The notes under the pieces: generated by a model | The model's database searches: none | What the model saw: the letters and a program-made list of their open reading frames with translations, nothing else | Told to the model about the DNA's origin: nothing | Source of the DNA: Misgurnus anguillicaudatus | Lineage: Eukaryota > Chordata > Actinopteri > Cypriniformes > Cobitidae | DNA length: 64,000 bases | Reading direction: 5' to 3' | Assembly (NCBI RefSeq): GCF_027580225.2 | Contig: NC_073352.2 | Coordinates: 64,501 to 128,500 of the forward strand | Part shown: positions 10,691-21,771 of the stretch, in pieces | Layout: every line of letters begins with the position of its first letter | Numbering within the stretch: the first letter of the stretch is position 1 | Program-made: the position numbers and the translations under genes

Positions 10691-12190
10691 CATTCAATAA
10701 TAATCCTGACAAAATATGCATGAATGTATAAATACTGAGCACATTGAACGATAATAAAACACATGCTTTGTTTAAAGTCTATTAATTTTTCTGTTTATTT
10801 TATTAAATAAATATGTTAAATGTCTAAACTGGTCATTTCGGTCCTGTACAGCACTGATAGAAGCACTTCATTTTCATCTTTTAACAAATATCTTTATTTT
10901 CTTTTAATATGATATTATTGGCAGAGGCGCGCGTCCGTCTCATGCTTTGTGATCACGTGATTATTCAACCGGGAGACGTGCGTTCTGGATTTACCGATTT
11001 TCTCCTCAGACAAGTGTTTCTGTTTTGTGGTCGATTCTGGGGTAAGTTTCCTTAAATTCGTGGTTACTTTATTGAAATTAGTTCATAGGGATGTTAATTC
11101 AGTTGTCAGTATATGTCGATACGACTAATAAATGATCAATTTGAATGTTTATCGCTTGTTAGTAATGTTAGCTCGAGCGCTGTCAGCTTGACTGAGCTCG
11201 TCGCGCCTGTGAGCTAATCAGTTAATGGAAATCTTTTATTTGTCTTTATATCTTCTATATAATCGTGTTATGCTTGTTTTTAAATGTATTTTAAATTGTT
11301 TAGTTAATTATAATGCAAGTTTACTCCAAGTATTGTAGTGTGGGCTTTTTTCAGCTTACGGTTAGCCTGATTGAGCTCGTGGCACAGCTGTGAGCTAGCA
11401 GTTAACGTTAGTGGATATTTGTTTTATATCTTTTATAAAAACGTATTGTGCTTTTTTCTTAAATGTATTAAACAAATTATATCGTAAGTTTACTCCATGT
11501 ATTGCAATGTATGTGTGCTTTGTTCAGCTCCCTATCAAAATTACATTAACTAGTCTACTTTAAAATGTTAAAAGGCCATTCTGAATAAATAACTGTTGTA
11601 TATTTATTGTTACTTTTTTCAGATCCTTTTCTTGGTGTGTCTTGATGTTTTCTATTGGCTAAAGAGTAAGAATTACTTTGTTCATATTTTCACAGCCACC
11701 AGAATCAGAAGTAAGTGCTCAAAAGTGAAATAGCATGTTGGTCTCTTCAATGCAATGATAAATAAAATAGTTATAACTAATGAAATAGTCATATCTCACT
11801 TTGACTTTATGTACAGTTGAGGTCAAAACACAGCTCATTCATACAAATCAAACAGTGACACTGGCTATATGTCTGCTTTCTTTTTATAGCAATAAAAGCA
11901 TAGGGATATATAAAGCAAAGGCAACTATAAGATAATCCTTCAGGAGCCAGTAAAACATATACAGTTACAGCAGTAAGCATACTTGTTATGGGGTAAGAAA
12001 AACTAGTACAGTGTAGATATGAATTATGGTATCCTAAGCACTTCTCTTATTATTGCTTCTGTCTTGTTCTTCATTTTTTGTAGTGCAAATAAGGAGACTT
12101 AGAGTAAGTACAAATTGAGCTTTAAGTACTGACGTGAATATTACATCGCCATTCGTTTGAAAGAAATAACAGACACTTTGAATGAAAGTG
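10691..12190. other. no gene seen; promoter-like stretch and a degenerate duplication
   Basis: 10925-11045 is CG-rich (GGCGCGCGTCCGTC, a CACGTGATTATT site) and ends in a donor-like GGGGTAAGTTT, so it could be a non-coding first exon. 11178-11352 and 11362-11528 are imperfect direct copies of one segment: GAGCTCGT..TGAGCTA, then AAGTTTACTCCA.GTATTG, ending near TTCAGC. No protein-coding segment is visible. Confidence 0.4.
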
Positions 12191-12397
12191 CACTGTAAAC
12201 AATTTCTGTAGAAATTACAGTATTAATGGGTATTAATAGCAACTAGCTGCCAGTAACTTACTGTAGATTTTACATTTATGTTATTTACTGACAACAATCT
12301 GTTCAAAGTTAAATGAACATGAAACATTTTTAGTCTTTATCTTCTACAGTAAGTTACTGGCAACCAGCTGCATAATTACAGCAACTATTTTACAGTG
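12191..12397. mobile_element. short MITE-like element
   Basis: CACTGTAAA at the left and TTTACAGTG at the right, with inner inverted homology around AGTAACTTACTGTAG and CTACAGTAAGTTACTGGCA. About 207 bp, non-coding. Confidence 0.6.
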
Positions 12398-12480
12398 TGG
12401 TACTTAAAGGAATAGTCTATCCATTTTCCATATTAAACTATGTTATTATAGCCTGACGTTGTCATACTCAATTCTAGTCA

Positions 12481-13997
12481 GGGCTGCGTTTCCCGACAAC
12501 ATTCTCTCTTAGCGCGCTACGAAGACTCTTAAGTTAAACCTTAACTACAGGTTTACCTTTTCTAGGCGTGTTTCCCGAACTGTACCTTAGCGGGTTTCTT
12601 AAGGTATACTTTCTTACGAACGACGTTACCAGGTGCTGTCCATGGCGATGGTGCTGAATAGGTTGATATCGATTGCTCGACAATCAATTGTTCACTTTAT
12701 GTAATAGGTACTTCGCTGTGTTATCAGAGAGCGGTGTTATTTATTAAAGAAACATTTCAGAAATAGTTCAAGTTACATTTATTAGGAATATCTGGTAAAA
12801 ATATTTTAAATTGCAAACAACTAAATATAAACCTTGTATATTTTATTTTATATCAAACCCGTGCAAAACTCGCAACTTCATGTCCAAAAGTATAATGCAT
12901 AAACTGCTCCAATGCATCCATTATTCCTTCACTTTAAAGGATAATTTATATTAGGGGTTCCCAATAAATGCATTGCACAGGGAAATAAGGTGGGTCGTGC
13001 AAGTCACCTGGCTTGGCATTACACTTAAAATATAGAAAAACAAATTGTTGTTCATTAGTTCACGCGTTTATGTGTTTGGACACTGCGCAAGCAGCGCGTT
13101 TACAATGCGGATAACGCTTAATGGACGCATTTCTGGAGCCGCGCCTGTCTGTTTACCTTAAATATAACATAAAATATATATTATATGATATATAAATATA
13201 TAGTATGATTGTTTTAGGTTTAAGCTTTGATTAGTTTTAATGTGGAAAATTTGTTGACCTTATACAAGCAATTATAAAGTGGAGCATTTTCTTTTTAATG
13301 TTTATAAAGAATATGGCATGCAGTTGCCTCAAAGTTATAAAACATTAAAAAAGCTTCGATGCAAAGTCGAATTACCATCAATAATAATATTTAGGAAAAT
13401 CAACAATTATGATTTCGTGATGAATGTGCTCCCGTGGCATGCAATTTTTTACTTGATTTGTTTTATTTGCAGATAAAATAGCCGGTAAACTAAAGATTTA
13501 ACGGATATGAAATGCACAAATGAAATAGATTCGCTGTATAGCTGCCTGCCATAGTTTCACCAACTCCTCCACCCAAAATCTTTTTTTAATAGTTTCTTTA
13601 GCCTATAATAATAGTTCACAGCTGATGTTCCTTTGGAAAAAATATAAAAATCTAACAACCATCAGTGTAATAATGTCTAATTATGTGAATATTTTATTCT
13701 TTAAATAAATAAAAAATGCCTAATTTAACATGGAGTGTACTTCAACTTTTTTTAAACAGATATTTAGTTATATAGACTGCAATCTACACAAGCTTTTATC
13801 ACAGTCATGGCCCCTAGCGGAGTCAAGTGGGATAAGGTATAGCTAAGATTGCTCCAGACCAACCTTCCGAACGAACGACTTACAGAAGAGATACGTAACT
13901 AAGAACGTTTTGGGAAACACGTATTAACGATAAGGTACAGCTTAAGGTACAACTTAAGAACGACGTAGAGCTAAGAAGGTTTCGGGGAACGCAGCCC
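12481..13997. mobile_element. TIR element B (GGGCTGCGTTTCCCG ends), nested
   Basis: Left end GGGCTGCGTTTCCCGACAAC and right end TCGGGGAACGCAGCCC are inverted; homology continues inward for about 100 bases (TTAGC, GGTACAGCTTAAG-type motifs). AT-rich, non-coding middle. No clear target duplication was found, so exact ends are uncertain. Confidence 0.65.
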
Positions 13998-14503
13998 AGA
14001 ATTTGAGTCTGATACCCTCCATTGAGCTATAATTATGAGGCGTGTCCCAACCGAAAAATGCCTCTGCACTCAATTGGATAGACCTACGACCAATCAGAGC
14101 AACGGAGTGTGTGACGTATGCTGAAATTACGTCTTTGCAGCCTGACCGAACTGCTAGTTATTTCGCTACAATGACACTAACATTGTGATTATACTAAGTC
14201 TGAATTAGCGAATGTACATCAACACCTAATATGTTTACAACATTTCGTTTATATCACAACATGAAGTGTTTACTAAGTCATACAGTCAGACTATCTCTTA
14301 CCATTTGTAGTTACGTCAGGTGAACTTCATCCACGACGATACCCATTACGTTGGCTTGAAAATATTGGAGCCTAACATGTCCCTCCACTTATTCAGCAAC
14401 CACGATTTCGGGCTTCCGAAAAGAAGCTGGCAACGACCGCTAATTATATCCATCTCGTCGTGCACGCCGAGTTGCATCGCCGTGATAACGTTACCCATTT
14501 CAG

Positions 14504-14641
14504 TTGCGACCAACTTTTGCCGAATTCGTTAGGAAGGACGGCAAAAACATCAACAAATGCCCTGCTCGCGTTTCTCTGTTCCTCTTTTAAAATCAATGTT
14601 CTGTCGATATCTTTTAGAACAGACTCAATGTCAGAATCCAC
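14504..14641 (-). pseudogene. RecQ-like helicase fragment
   Basis: Minus-strand reading VDSDIESVLKDIDRTLILK then EEQRNASRAFVDVFAVLPNE and FGKS resembles the start of a RecQ-type helicase core, where a Q-motif-like LK-EQ segment leads into a Walker A loop. The expected T-G-x-GKS is here N-E-FGKS, losing a key glycine, and the similarity stops soon after. It lies inside element A; possibly a captured or decayed transposon gene. Confidence 0.45.
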
Positions 14642-15067
14642 ACATCTGAACTCTACAGCGGCAGCATAGAGCGGCAGCCATTCAACACACGCGCTCTTTG
14701 GTGACGTGGTTCATTACGTTACTGTTGATTATCTCTCCATCATCGTAAAAAGGCCGCCCTGACAATTTGATTGGTTCGACCAGCTTTGGGTCTAGCATAG
14801 TAGCTCCTCAACGCAGAAACCCCAGACCGATCTTCCCGTTTTCAAAATCTTGTGGGCAGGGCTAAGATCGGCTGGCACCCAGGCTAATGTTATTACCTTA
14901 ACTAAGAAGAGTTGATACATCCCTGTATCATCTTAGTGCATGCACGTAAGTGCTGGGGCGCGCTGCGACACTTCGATAGCATTTAGCTTAGCCCCATTCA
15001 TTCAATGGTACCAAACAGAGATAAAGTTAGAAGTGACCAAACACATCAACGTTTTTCCTATTTAAGA

Positions 15068-15363
15068 CGAGTAGTTATACGAGCAAGTTTGGTGCTACAA
15101 AATAAAACGTATCGCTTTTCTAAGCGGATTTAAAAGAGGAACTATATTTTATGGCGGAATAGGACTTTTGGGAGTACTTCGACTCGCCTGAAAAATCTGT
15201 TCACCTTCTCCCTCTCATAATGGGAGAGGGAGGGTGTTAATGCGCCGAGTCGAAGTACTCCCAAAAGTGCTATTCCGCCATAAAATATAGTTCCTCTTTT
15301 AAATCTGCTTAGAAAAGCGCTACGTTTTATTTTGTACCACCAAACTTGCTCGTATAACTATGA
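15068..15363. repeat. long hairpin, about 118-bp arms
   Basis: Left arm 15068-15186 (CGAGTAGTTATACGAGCAAG to AGTACTTCGACTCG) pairs with right arm 15246-15363 with few mismatches, around a loop of about 60 bases containing a smaller CTCCCTCTC/GAGAGGGAG stem. Part of the dispersed repeat that starts at 12404. Confidence 0.85.
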
Positions 15364-15574
15364 TAATAATACTTTTTCTGATGCTGCTGTTTACTCCATT
15401 GTAGCATGTCTCTGTGAAACTGACAATCTCAGGTAGGAGCTGCTGGTTTGTGGTTGGCAGTATGGATCACGGTCTGCGACTCATGAGGAGCTGGTCTGGA
15501 GACATGAAGAGGTTGTCAACAGGTGTGTTCCTATACTCTACCAAAATGAGATCGGGATCAGTCATGTGGCAAAA

Positions 15575-17197
15575 CAGTGCGACGCGGGACAAATTTTGAA
15601 TGGTCTTTGCGGGAGCGGGCGGGATGATAGAGATGCACTTGCGGGTGCGGGCGGGAGGGATGATACGCTGCACTCCCGCAAATTAAATATTAGTTAATAT
15701 TACAAAACTTTAGATTTATTTATGTTAAAAGATGGGTAAATGTTTTCTGTCTATTAGTTTTTGTTAAACGTTCTGTTTAATAAGCGAGTCATTTTACTTA
15801 TTGTTGTTCTGTTTTAACAAAAAAAAAATACTCGTAGTAATGGAAAATTATGTATTTCATTTATTCGTTATAACGCAGATAGCATCCGTCGAATTCGTTT
15901 TATTAATAAAACAAACTGTTTAATATAAGTGAGTTTGTCATTGTAAGCCTACTATTTAATTGGTGTTGATTTTGAGGCTGCAAGGGTCGCTCTGATAATA
16001 GTTATACATTGCGAGTAGCAACCCCGTCTGGAGGCTTGATGTGAATATAATTCATATTATAAACGAGAGTATTCAACTGCAATATGGCAATATCCTCACA
16101 ACATTATTATTTCTCAAAACTTTGACAAAAATTATTTTTAAGGATTAACTGTATTCTTACAGTTATTCAAAGATGCACACATTATTCCGCATATGATTTG
16201 AATAGTAGTCGAGAGTATATAACGGCAATTCACGTCTTATATGGCAATAAATATCCACATAACTTAATAACCCTAACCCTAACTTAATTAACTTTTTAAT
16301 TTTTTTATTAGTAATTATATCATGTTATTCATGTATATAGGTAAATAACGTCGTAAGATACGCATACTTTGTGTCCAAAAAGAATTAATATAGTGGATTT
16401 TTTTTTTACTTAACATCATATATGAAACTTACTTTATTTTCCAATAAACTGATGAGTTTTGCATCAAATAGATTTTTGATACTCTTGCAATAGACGATTT
16501 ATGACGATTCACAGACGATTCATTGTTACATCTATGACTTAAAAAATTACGATTTGTATATCCTTTTCTTTTTAGAGACCGTTCGCATCAAGTTGCCAAG
16601 TTTATTTTAAATCTTGATGCTCGGCAAGCGCACTCAAATACAGACGCGTCTGAAACAAAACTCGTATTTACAGGCGAACGCTTTGAAAAGAAGAAGAAAT
16701 TCAGTGCGTCCTGCGTTTTCCATTCATTTTAGATGTTAAGTTAATGGACTCGAATGCAAAAATTCTTCCAATAAGTGGTCGGGACTCAGGACACAATCAA
16801 TTTGGGCCTAAAGTGGTGGGGCTGCGGCTGCTGTGACTGCAGGCAGCCTATGACAGCAACCTTCAACCTGGTGGCATGACAACAACCGGCCTGGTTGCCA
16901 AAAAACAGACCGGCCCATCAGGAATTCTCCTTGTCCGATTAGCCATCTGGGCCTGTTACCATGTATTGGTAAGGAATTATATGTGCACGCACGTTTTTTT
17001 AAGACCGTTCCTGAGACAGAAAGTAAACATCCATCCATCCTGCCTGCGGGCATTTGCGGGCGGGAGCGAGACAAAATATCACAGATGCGGGCGGGAGCGG
17101 GACTAAAAATTAAAAATCTTTGCGGGAGCGGGCGGGAGTGGGACTGAACATTGCGGGCGGGAGCGGGACTGAAAATTGTGTCCCGCGCAGACCTCTA
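15575..17197. mobile_element. GC-rich-ended hAT-like element
   Basis: Both ends hold arrays of GCGGGAGCGGGCGGGA (15600-15680 and 17040-17180). The right end is GTCCCGCGCAGACCTCTA; the left is approximately GTGCGACGCGGGACAAATTT. The interior is AT-rich and non-coding; short open frames over the GC arrays are chance. No target duplication found, so the left end is approximate. Confidence 0.55.
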
Positions 17198-17205
17198 CCG
17201 TAGTA

Positions 17206-17413
17206 GTGTTGAAGAACGAACAACGACAAGTCACAGAGAGCTTACTGAGACTGAACTTGACAAAATAGAGCATGACAGCTACGAAGCCAACACACAAAAA
17301 AATACAGAATGGGCATTAAAACTTCTCAAAGACAGACAAAGTATGAAGCAGAGGATCTTAATAAGGTATTACGATCATTTTATGCATCTGTGCAAAGTTT
17401 CGCGGAAGGATAA
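17206..17413 (+). pseudogene. Crypton-like (DUF3504/KIAA1958-type) N-terminal fragment
   Basis: Reads RELTETELDKIEHDSYEANT then QKNTEWALKLLKD; after a frameshift near 17340 it continues YEAEDLNKVLRSFYASVQSF to a TAA at 17411. The pattern (acidic helix, K-TEWA-xx-L-x-DW, then E-LN-VLR-FYA-VR) matches the N-terminal domain of Crypton-derived tyrosine-recombinase-like proteins, as I recall them. The frameshift and loss of everything downstream make it a relic. Confidence 0.5.
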
Positions 17414-17489
17414 AAATGTTAATTTAAAACAAATATGCCAATAAAATGTTTCATATTCATGTCCAGTTTTTTTCTTATGTGGCAAGTAG

Positions 17490-17645
17490 TCGTGTAATTA
17501 GCAGGATAATGAAGAGGCAGCCGGTAGTTATCGGGAAATAAGCCCCGACAGTGTGATCAGGACCCGACGCGAAGCGGAGGGTCTTGTATCACACTGAAGG
17601 GGCTTATTTTCCGATAACTGCCGGCTGCCTCTACATTATCCCTTA
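17490..17645. repeat. hairpin repeat, about 60-bp arms
   Basis: GGATAATGAAGAGGCAGCCG ... AAATAAGCCCC pairs with GGGGCTTATTTTCCGATAAC ... CTACATTATCC. A second stem, AGTGTGAT/ATCACACT, lies nearer the centre, around GACCCGACGCGAAGCGG. Confidence 0.75.
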
Positions 17646-17994
17646 CATAATGTATGTGGGAAATTGTCTCCTCTTTGCAGGCCATCCATCCAAGATCATC
17701 TATCTGAGCTGCTGAAAACTGCCTCGGTACGGATCTGTTGGAGCTTTGTGTCACTGACTGGTAAGTTTTTATAATTAAGTGAATCTACATGTCCATATCT
17801 TTGATGAGATTGTCATGTTTTGTTGCTATGGACTTTTTGGAGAGGGTGTCTGCCACAGGAATCTCCTTTCCTGTTCCGTGTTTGATGTCATATTTCTAGG
17901 GCTGTAGAATCATTCTTTAAAGCCGTGGAGGAGCGGCATCTAGTAGGACCCTGCTATGAAATCCATTACATTTTTGTCCGGAATTCAGTTTTAT

Positions 17995-18535
17995 TTTTCT
18001 CAAATAATCACACCAAACGCGCTTTAAATGCTTGGAAACGCAAGGCGCGACGCACTGCGGTTTTTGAAAAAGAGCGGTGTGACACAGCTTTTTATATTGC
18101 TAGCAACCAACGAGTCAGCTGTCTTGTCAATCAAATATTGAAGCGTGATATTATTTTGCTATTAACTGTCATATTAGCAGAAACTTTAAAAAGAGGACGC
18201 TTGCTCTGACCTTGTTTGAGGGTGAGAGGTGCACAAACACGCAGGAGAGTGAGCGAGTGGAGTCCGGTTCTTCAAAGCAACTGTAAACTTCCCCCTAACC
18301 ACACCGTAAGGCCCGCCTCTCCCCCCATCCGATTGGACAATGGAAAGATGCGAATGACGTCGGCTGCTTTTCCGCTCTCAGCGCTCCTTCAAAAGCTTAT
18401 GCTGCGGCTGGTGGCAAAAAACGCAAGGTGTTCGGCGCACATAAACAGTGCGCAAATACTCCCTGCCCATTGAATATAATTAAAAAAAGGCGCCTGCAAC
18501 TGCCATAAATGCGTTTGGTGTGATTGGCCCCTAAG
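17995..18535. mobile_element. MITE with TCACACCAAACGC ends
   Basis: Left AATCACACCAAACGCGCTTT and right AATGCGTTTGGTGTGATTGG are inverted. About 540 bp, non-coding. Target duplication not resolved. Confidence 0.55.
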
Positions 18536-18866
18536 AGTGATTCTTAGCTTTAAGGAATTTGACAACTTGCTTTTATACTCAAGTTTGAAAGTAGGAGTAT
18601 AATTTATGAATTCTTAGTACTTAAGATAAAAATGGCACTTTCAGAAACTTGATAAATATGGAAACAGTTGTCTAACTTGAAACTAACTTCAGTTTCTTTC
18701 CTTTCCTATCAGTATTTCTTCAAATTCCTGTTCCGTGTCACATTGCTTATGCAAGACTGAATCCATAAAGGTGAGTCGTCATCATCATAAGAAACGTCTT
18801 TGCTCACTGCATGCACATTTCTTTTATAAGCAGAATGACACACTTTGGTGAAGTGATTGTGTTTTT

Positions 18867-19407
18867 GGGGCTGTTTAAACTTGGTATTAAGATGTGTGTT
18901 TGTTTTTTTTGTCGATCGGATCATAAGTGGATGAGAAGGACACATTCTGTTTACACCTGGTATTTAAATCCGTCAGTTTTGTCCCCTTTCAACCTCTTCT
19001 GTTCTGAATACTTTTAGGGGATGGTCTGTGGAGACTGTGGGCGATTCCTTCTGCTGTCATTTAAACATGAGCAGGAGTAATGACGGGTTTAAATGGACGC
19101 AACTAATATTATGTCAGAGTCCGCTGCTTGTAAGTAAACATGCTGCACAGTGTTTTGTACATTTATATGTAAAAGCTTTCTTTGATATTTCTTTGATATT
19201 CTCTTGTGGGTGTTGGAACACATTCTACCACATGCGCGCTTACACTACAAAAGCAATCCGATCAAAAGTGTTTTCAACTACCTCTGAATGTGGTCAAAAG
19301 TGGACGAGCTCAAGATGTTTTGAACATCATTTACACCTGTCTTTAGCATCGTCCACTTGTGATCCGATCGACAACAGCACATCTTAATACCAAGTGTAAA
19401 TAGCCCC
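18867..19407. mobile_element. MITE with GGGGCT...AAACTTGGTATTAAGATGTG ends
   Basis: Left GGGGCTGTTTAAACTTGGTA and right ACCAAGTGTAAATAGCCCC are inverted, with homology extending through TCGATCGGATCA..AGTGGA on both sides. About 541 bp; no coding capacity. No clear target duplication. Confidence 0.65.
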
Positions 19408-19933
19408 TTTTTTACTTGCGCTTCGAGGCTTTATAATGGTAGAAAACAACAGTTAGGGGACAACTTCTGACTTTAATCCTCAATAAAGTGCATTCATCCT
19501 TCACGGAGGTAATCCATACTCAAATATTGCCACTCATTACGCATTGAATCGTAGACATCGTTACCGGAAACTAGTTATTATAGTTTATAAAGTTTAAAAC
19601 ATTATCTTTTCTTACTATATAGCATCGATTACCCACAGAAGACCTTTATTAACCCCTTGGAGCGCTGTGGATTACTTCTTTAAAGGCTGCACTTCTTTGG
19701 AAAGTCAGAAAATGTACCCTGATTCATGTTTTTCCCCATATTAAGCTCGGAAAAGCTCTGACATTTACTAGAATAACTCGAAATGTGTTCGTCTGAACGT
19801 GTATCTGGAGTTACTGAGTGTGAGTAGTACATCACGGGGTAATTTTAAAATCTGTCTGAAGTATTGCTTTAAGGTTTTAAATGGAGTATAGCACTACATA
19901 ATTGGGACTAAATAACAAAGGTAAAATAAAATA

Positions 19934-21550
19934 CAGTCTTGTTCAAAATAATAGCAGTACAATGTGACTAACCAGAATAATCAAGGTTTTTAGTATATTT
20001 TTTATTGCTACGTGGCAAACAAGTTACCAGTAGGTTCAGTAGATTCTCAGAAAACAAACAAGACCCAGCATTCATGATATGCACGCTCTTAAGGCTGTGC
20101 AATTGGGCAATTAGTTGAAAGGGGTGTGTTCAAAAAAATAGCAGTGTGGCATTCAATCAATGAGGTCATCAATTTTGTGAAGAAACAGGTGTGAATCAGT
20201 TGGCCCCTATTTAAGGATGAAGCCAACACTTGTTGAACATGCATTTGAAAGCTGAGAAAATGGGTCGTTCAAGACATTGTTCAGAAGAACAGCGTACTTT
20301 GATTAAAAAGTTGATTGGAGAGGGGAAAACCTATAAAGAGGTGCAAAAAATGATAGGCTGTTCAGCTAAAATGATCTCCAATGCCTTAAAATGGAGAGCA
20401 AAACCAGAGAGACATGGAAGAAAACGGAAGACAACCATCAAAATGGATAGAAGAATAACCAGAATGGCAAAGGCTCAGCCAATGATCACCTCCAGGATGA
20501 TCAAAGACAGTCTGGAGTTACCTGTAAGTACTGTGACAGTTAGAAGACGTCTGTGTGACGCTAATCTATTTTCAAGAATCCCCCGCAAAGTCCCTCTGTT
20601 AAAAAAAGGCATGTGCAGAAGAGGTTACAATTTGCCAAAGAACACATCAACTGGCCTAAAGAGAAATGGAGGAACATTTTGTGGACTGATGAAAGTAAAA
20701 TTGTTCTTTTTGGGTCCAAGGGCCACAGGCAGTTTGTGAGACGACCCCCAAACTCTGAATTCAAGCCACAGTACACAGTGAAGACAGTGAAGCATGGAGG
20801 TGCAAGCATCATGATATTGGCATGTTTCTCCTACTATGGTGTTGGGCCTATTTATCGCATACCAGGGATCATGGATCAGTTTGCATATGCTAAAATACTT
20901 GAAGAGGTCATGTTGCCCTATGCTGAAGAGGACATGCCCTTGAAATGGTTGTTTCAACAAGACAATGACCCAAAACACACTAGTAAACGGGCAAATTCTT
21001 GGTTCCAAACCAACAAAATTAATGTTATGGAGTGGCCAGCCCAATCTCCAGACCTTAATCCAATTGAGAACTTGTGGGGTGATATCAAAAATGCTGTTTC
21101 TGAAGCAAAACCAAGAAATGTGAATGAATTGTGGAATGTTGTTAAAGAATCATGGAGTGGAATAACAGCTGAGAGGTACCACAAGTTGGTTGACTCCATG
21201 CCACACAGATGTCAAGCAGTTTTAAAAAACTGTGGTCATACAACTAAATATTAGTTTAGTGATTCACAGGATTGCTAAATCCCAGAAAAAAAAATGTTTG
21301 TACAAAATAGTTTTGAGTTTGTACAGTCAAAGGTAGACACTGCTATTTTTTTGAACACACCCCTTTCAACTAATTGCCCAATTGCACAGCCTTAAGAGCG
21401 TGCATATCATGAATGCTGGGTCTTGTTTGTTTTCTGAGAATCTACTGAACCTACTGGTAACTTGTTTGCCACGTAGCAATAAAAAATATACTAAAAACCT
21501 TGATTATTCTGGTTAGTCACATTGTACTGCTATTATTTTGAACAAGACTG
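19934..21550 (+). mobile_element. Tc1/mariner element with about 213-bp inverted repeats
   Basis: Ends CAGTCTTGTTCAAAATAATA and the inverse, flanked by TA at 19932-19933 and 21551-21552. Left repeat about 19934-20146, right about 21338-21550, nearly identical by eye. One transposase reading frame on the plus strand with a single frameshift. Near-identical arms imply a recent copy. Confidence 0.95.
20239..21254 (+). pseudogene. Tc1-type transposase with one frameshift
   Basis: First frame 20239-20739 contains the paired HTH region (SEEQRTLIKKLIGEGKTYKE and RRITRMAKAQPMITSRMI). At a run of seven A (20601-20607) the reading must change to the frame ending at 21254. The second frame has the catalytic residues [13 protein letters not shown] (D), [11 protein letters not shown] (D) and [15 protein letters not shown] (E): a D, D, 34, E Tc1 triad. 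No other lesion seen; a one-base homopolymer change, real or a sequencing error, separates it from an intact gene. A second in-frame ATG is at 20260. Confidence 0.9.
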
Positions 21551-21771
21551 TATACATTCCTTTAAATATTAGTGTACCTAATTGGATAGATCATGCTTTA
21601 CTTTTTGTTAAAACAACCCCTGTTTTTAATGTTGACCTTAATTTTTTTATGTTCTCACTTAGATGCTGTAACCATAAAGCAACCAGGACAACACACCTGG
21701 AGGGACCGAGAGCAGGATGAAGAAAGAATCGGATGAGAAAATGTCAACTGGTGCCCATGAGGAGACACATT

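Larger units (their letters stand above)
12449..14886. mobile_element. TIR element A with 8-9 bp duplication, carries helicase fragment
   Basis: Starts TAGCCTGACG and ends CACCCAGGCTA. It is flanked by ATGTTATTA at 12440-12448 and 14887-14895, so the duplication is 9 bp, or 8 bp plus a chance base. It contains element B (12481-13997) and a RecQ-like fragment. The superfamily is uncertain: hAT-like or Mutator-like by duplication length. Confidence 0.6.
12404..15366. repeat. dispersed repeat with 3' long hairpin, split by insertion
   Basis: Starts TTAAAGGAATAGTCTATCCA, is interrupted at 12449-14886, and resumes at 14888 with TGTTATTACCTTAACTAAGA, ending in a long hairpin (15068-15363). Removing the insertion restores a continuous repeat, which fixes the order of insertions. 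Confidence 0.65.

Noticed and set aside
14320..14669. Plus-strand frames over the helicase fragment
   Set aside because: The minus-strand reading resembles RecQ; the plus frames overlap it without recognisable motifs.
16264..16286. AACCCTAACCCTAAC telomere-like motif
   Set aside because: Only about two and a half repeats in AT-rich DNA; too short to argue for an interstitial telomere.
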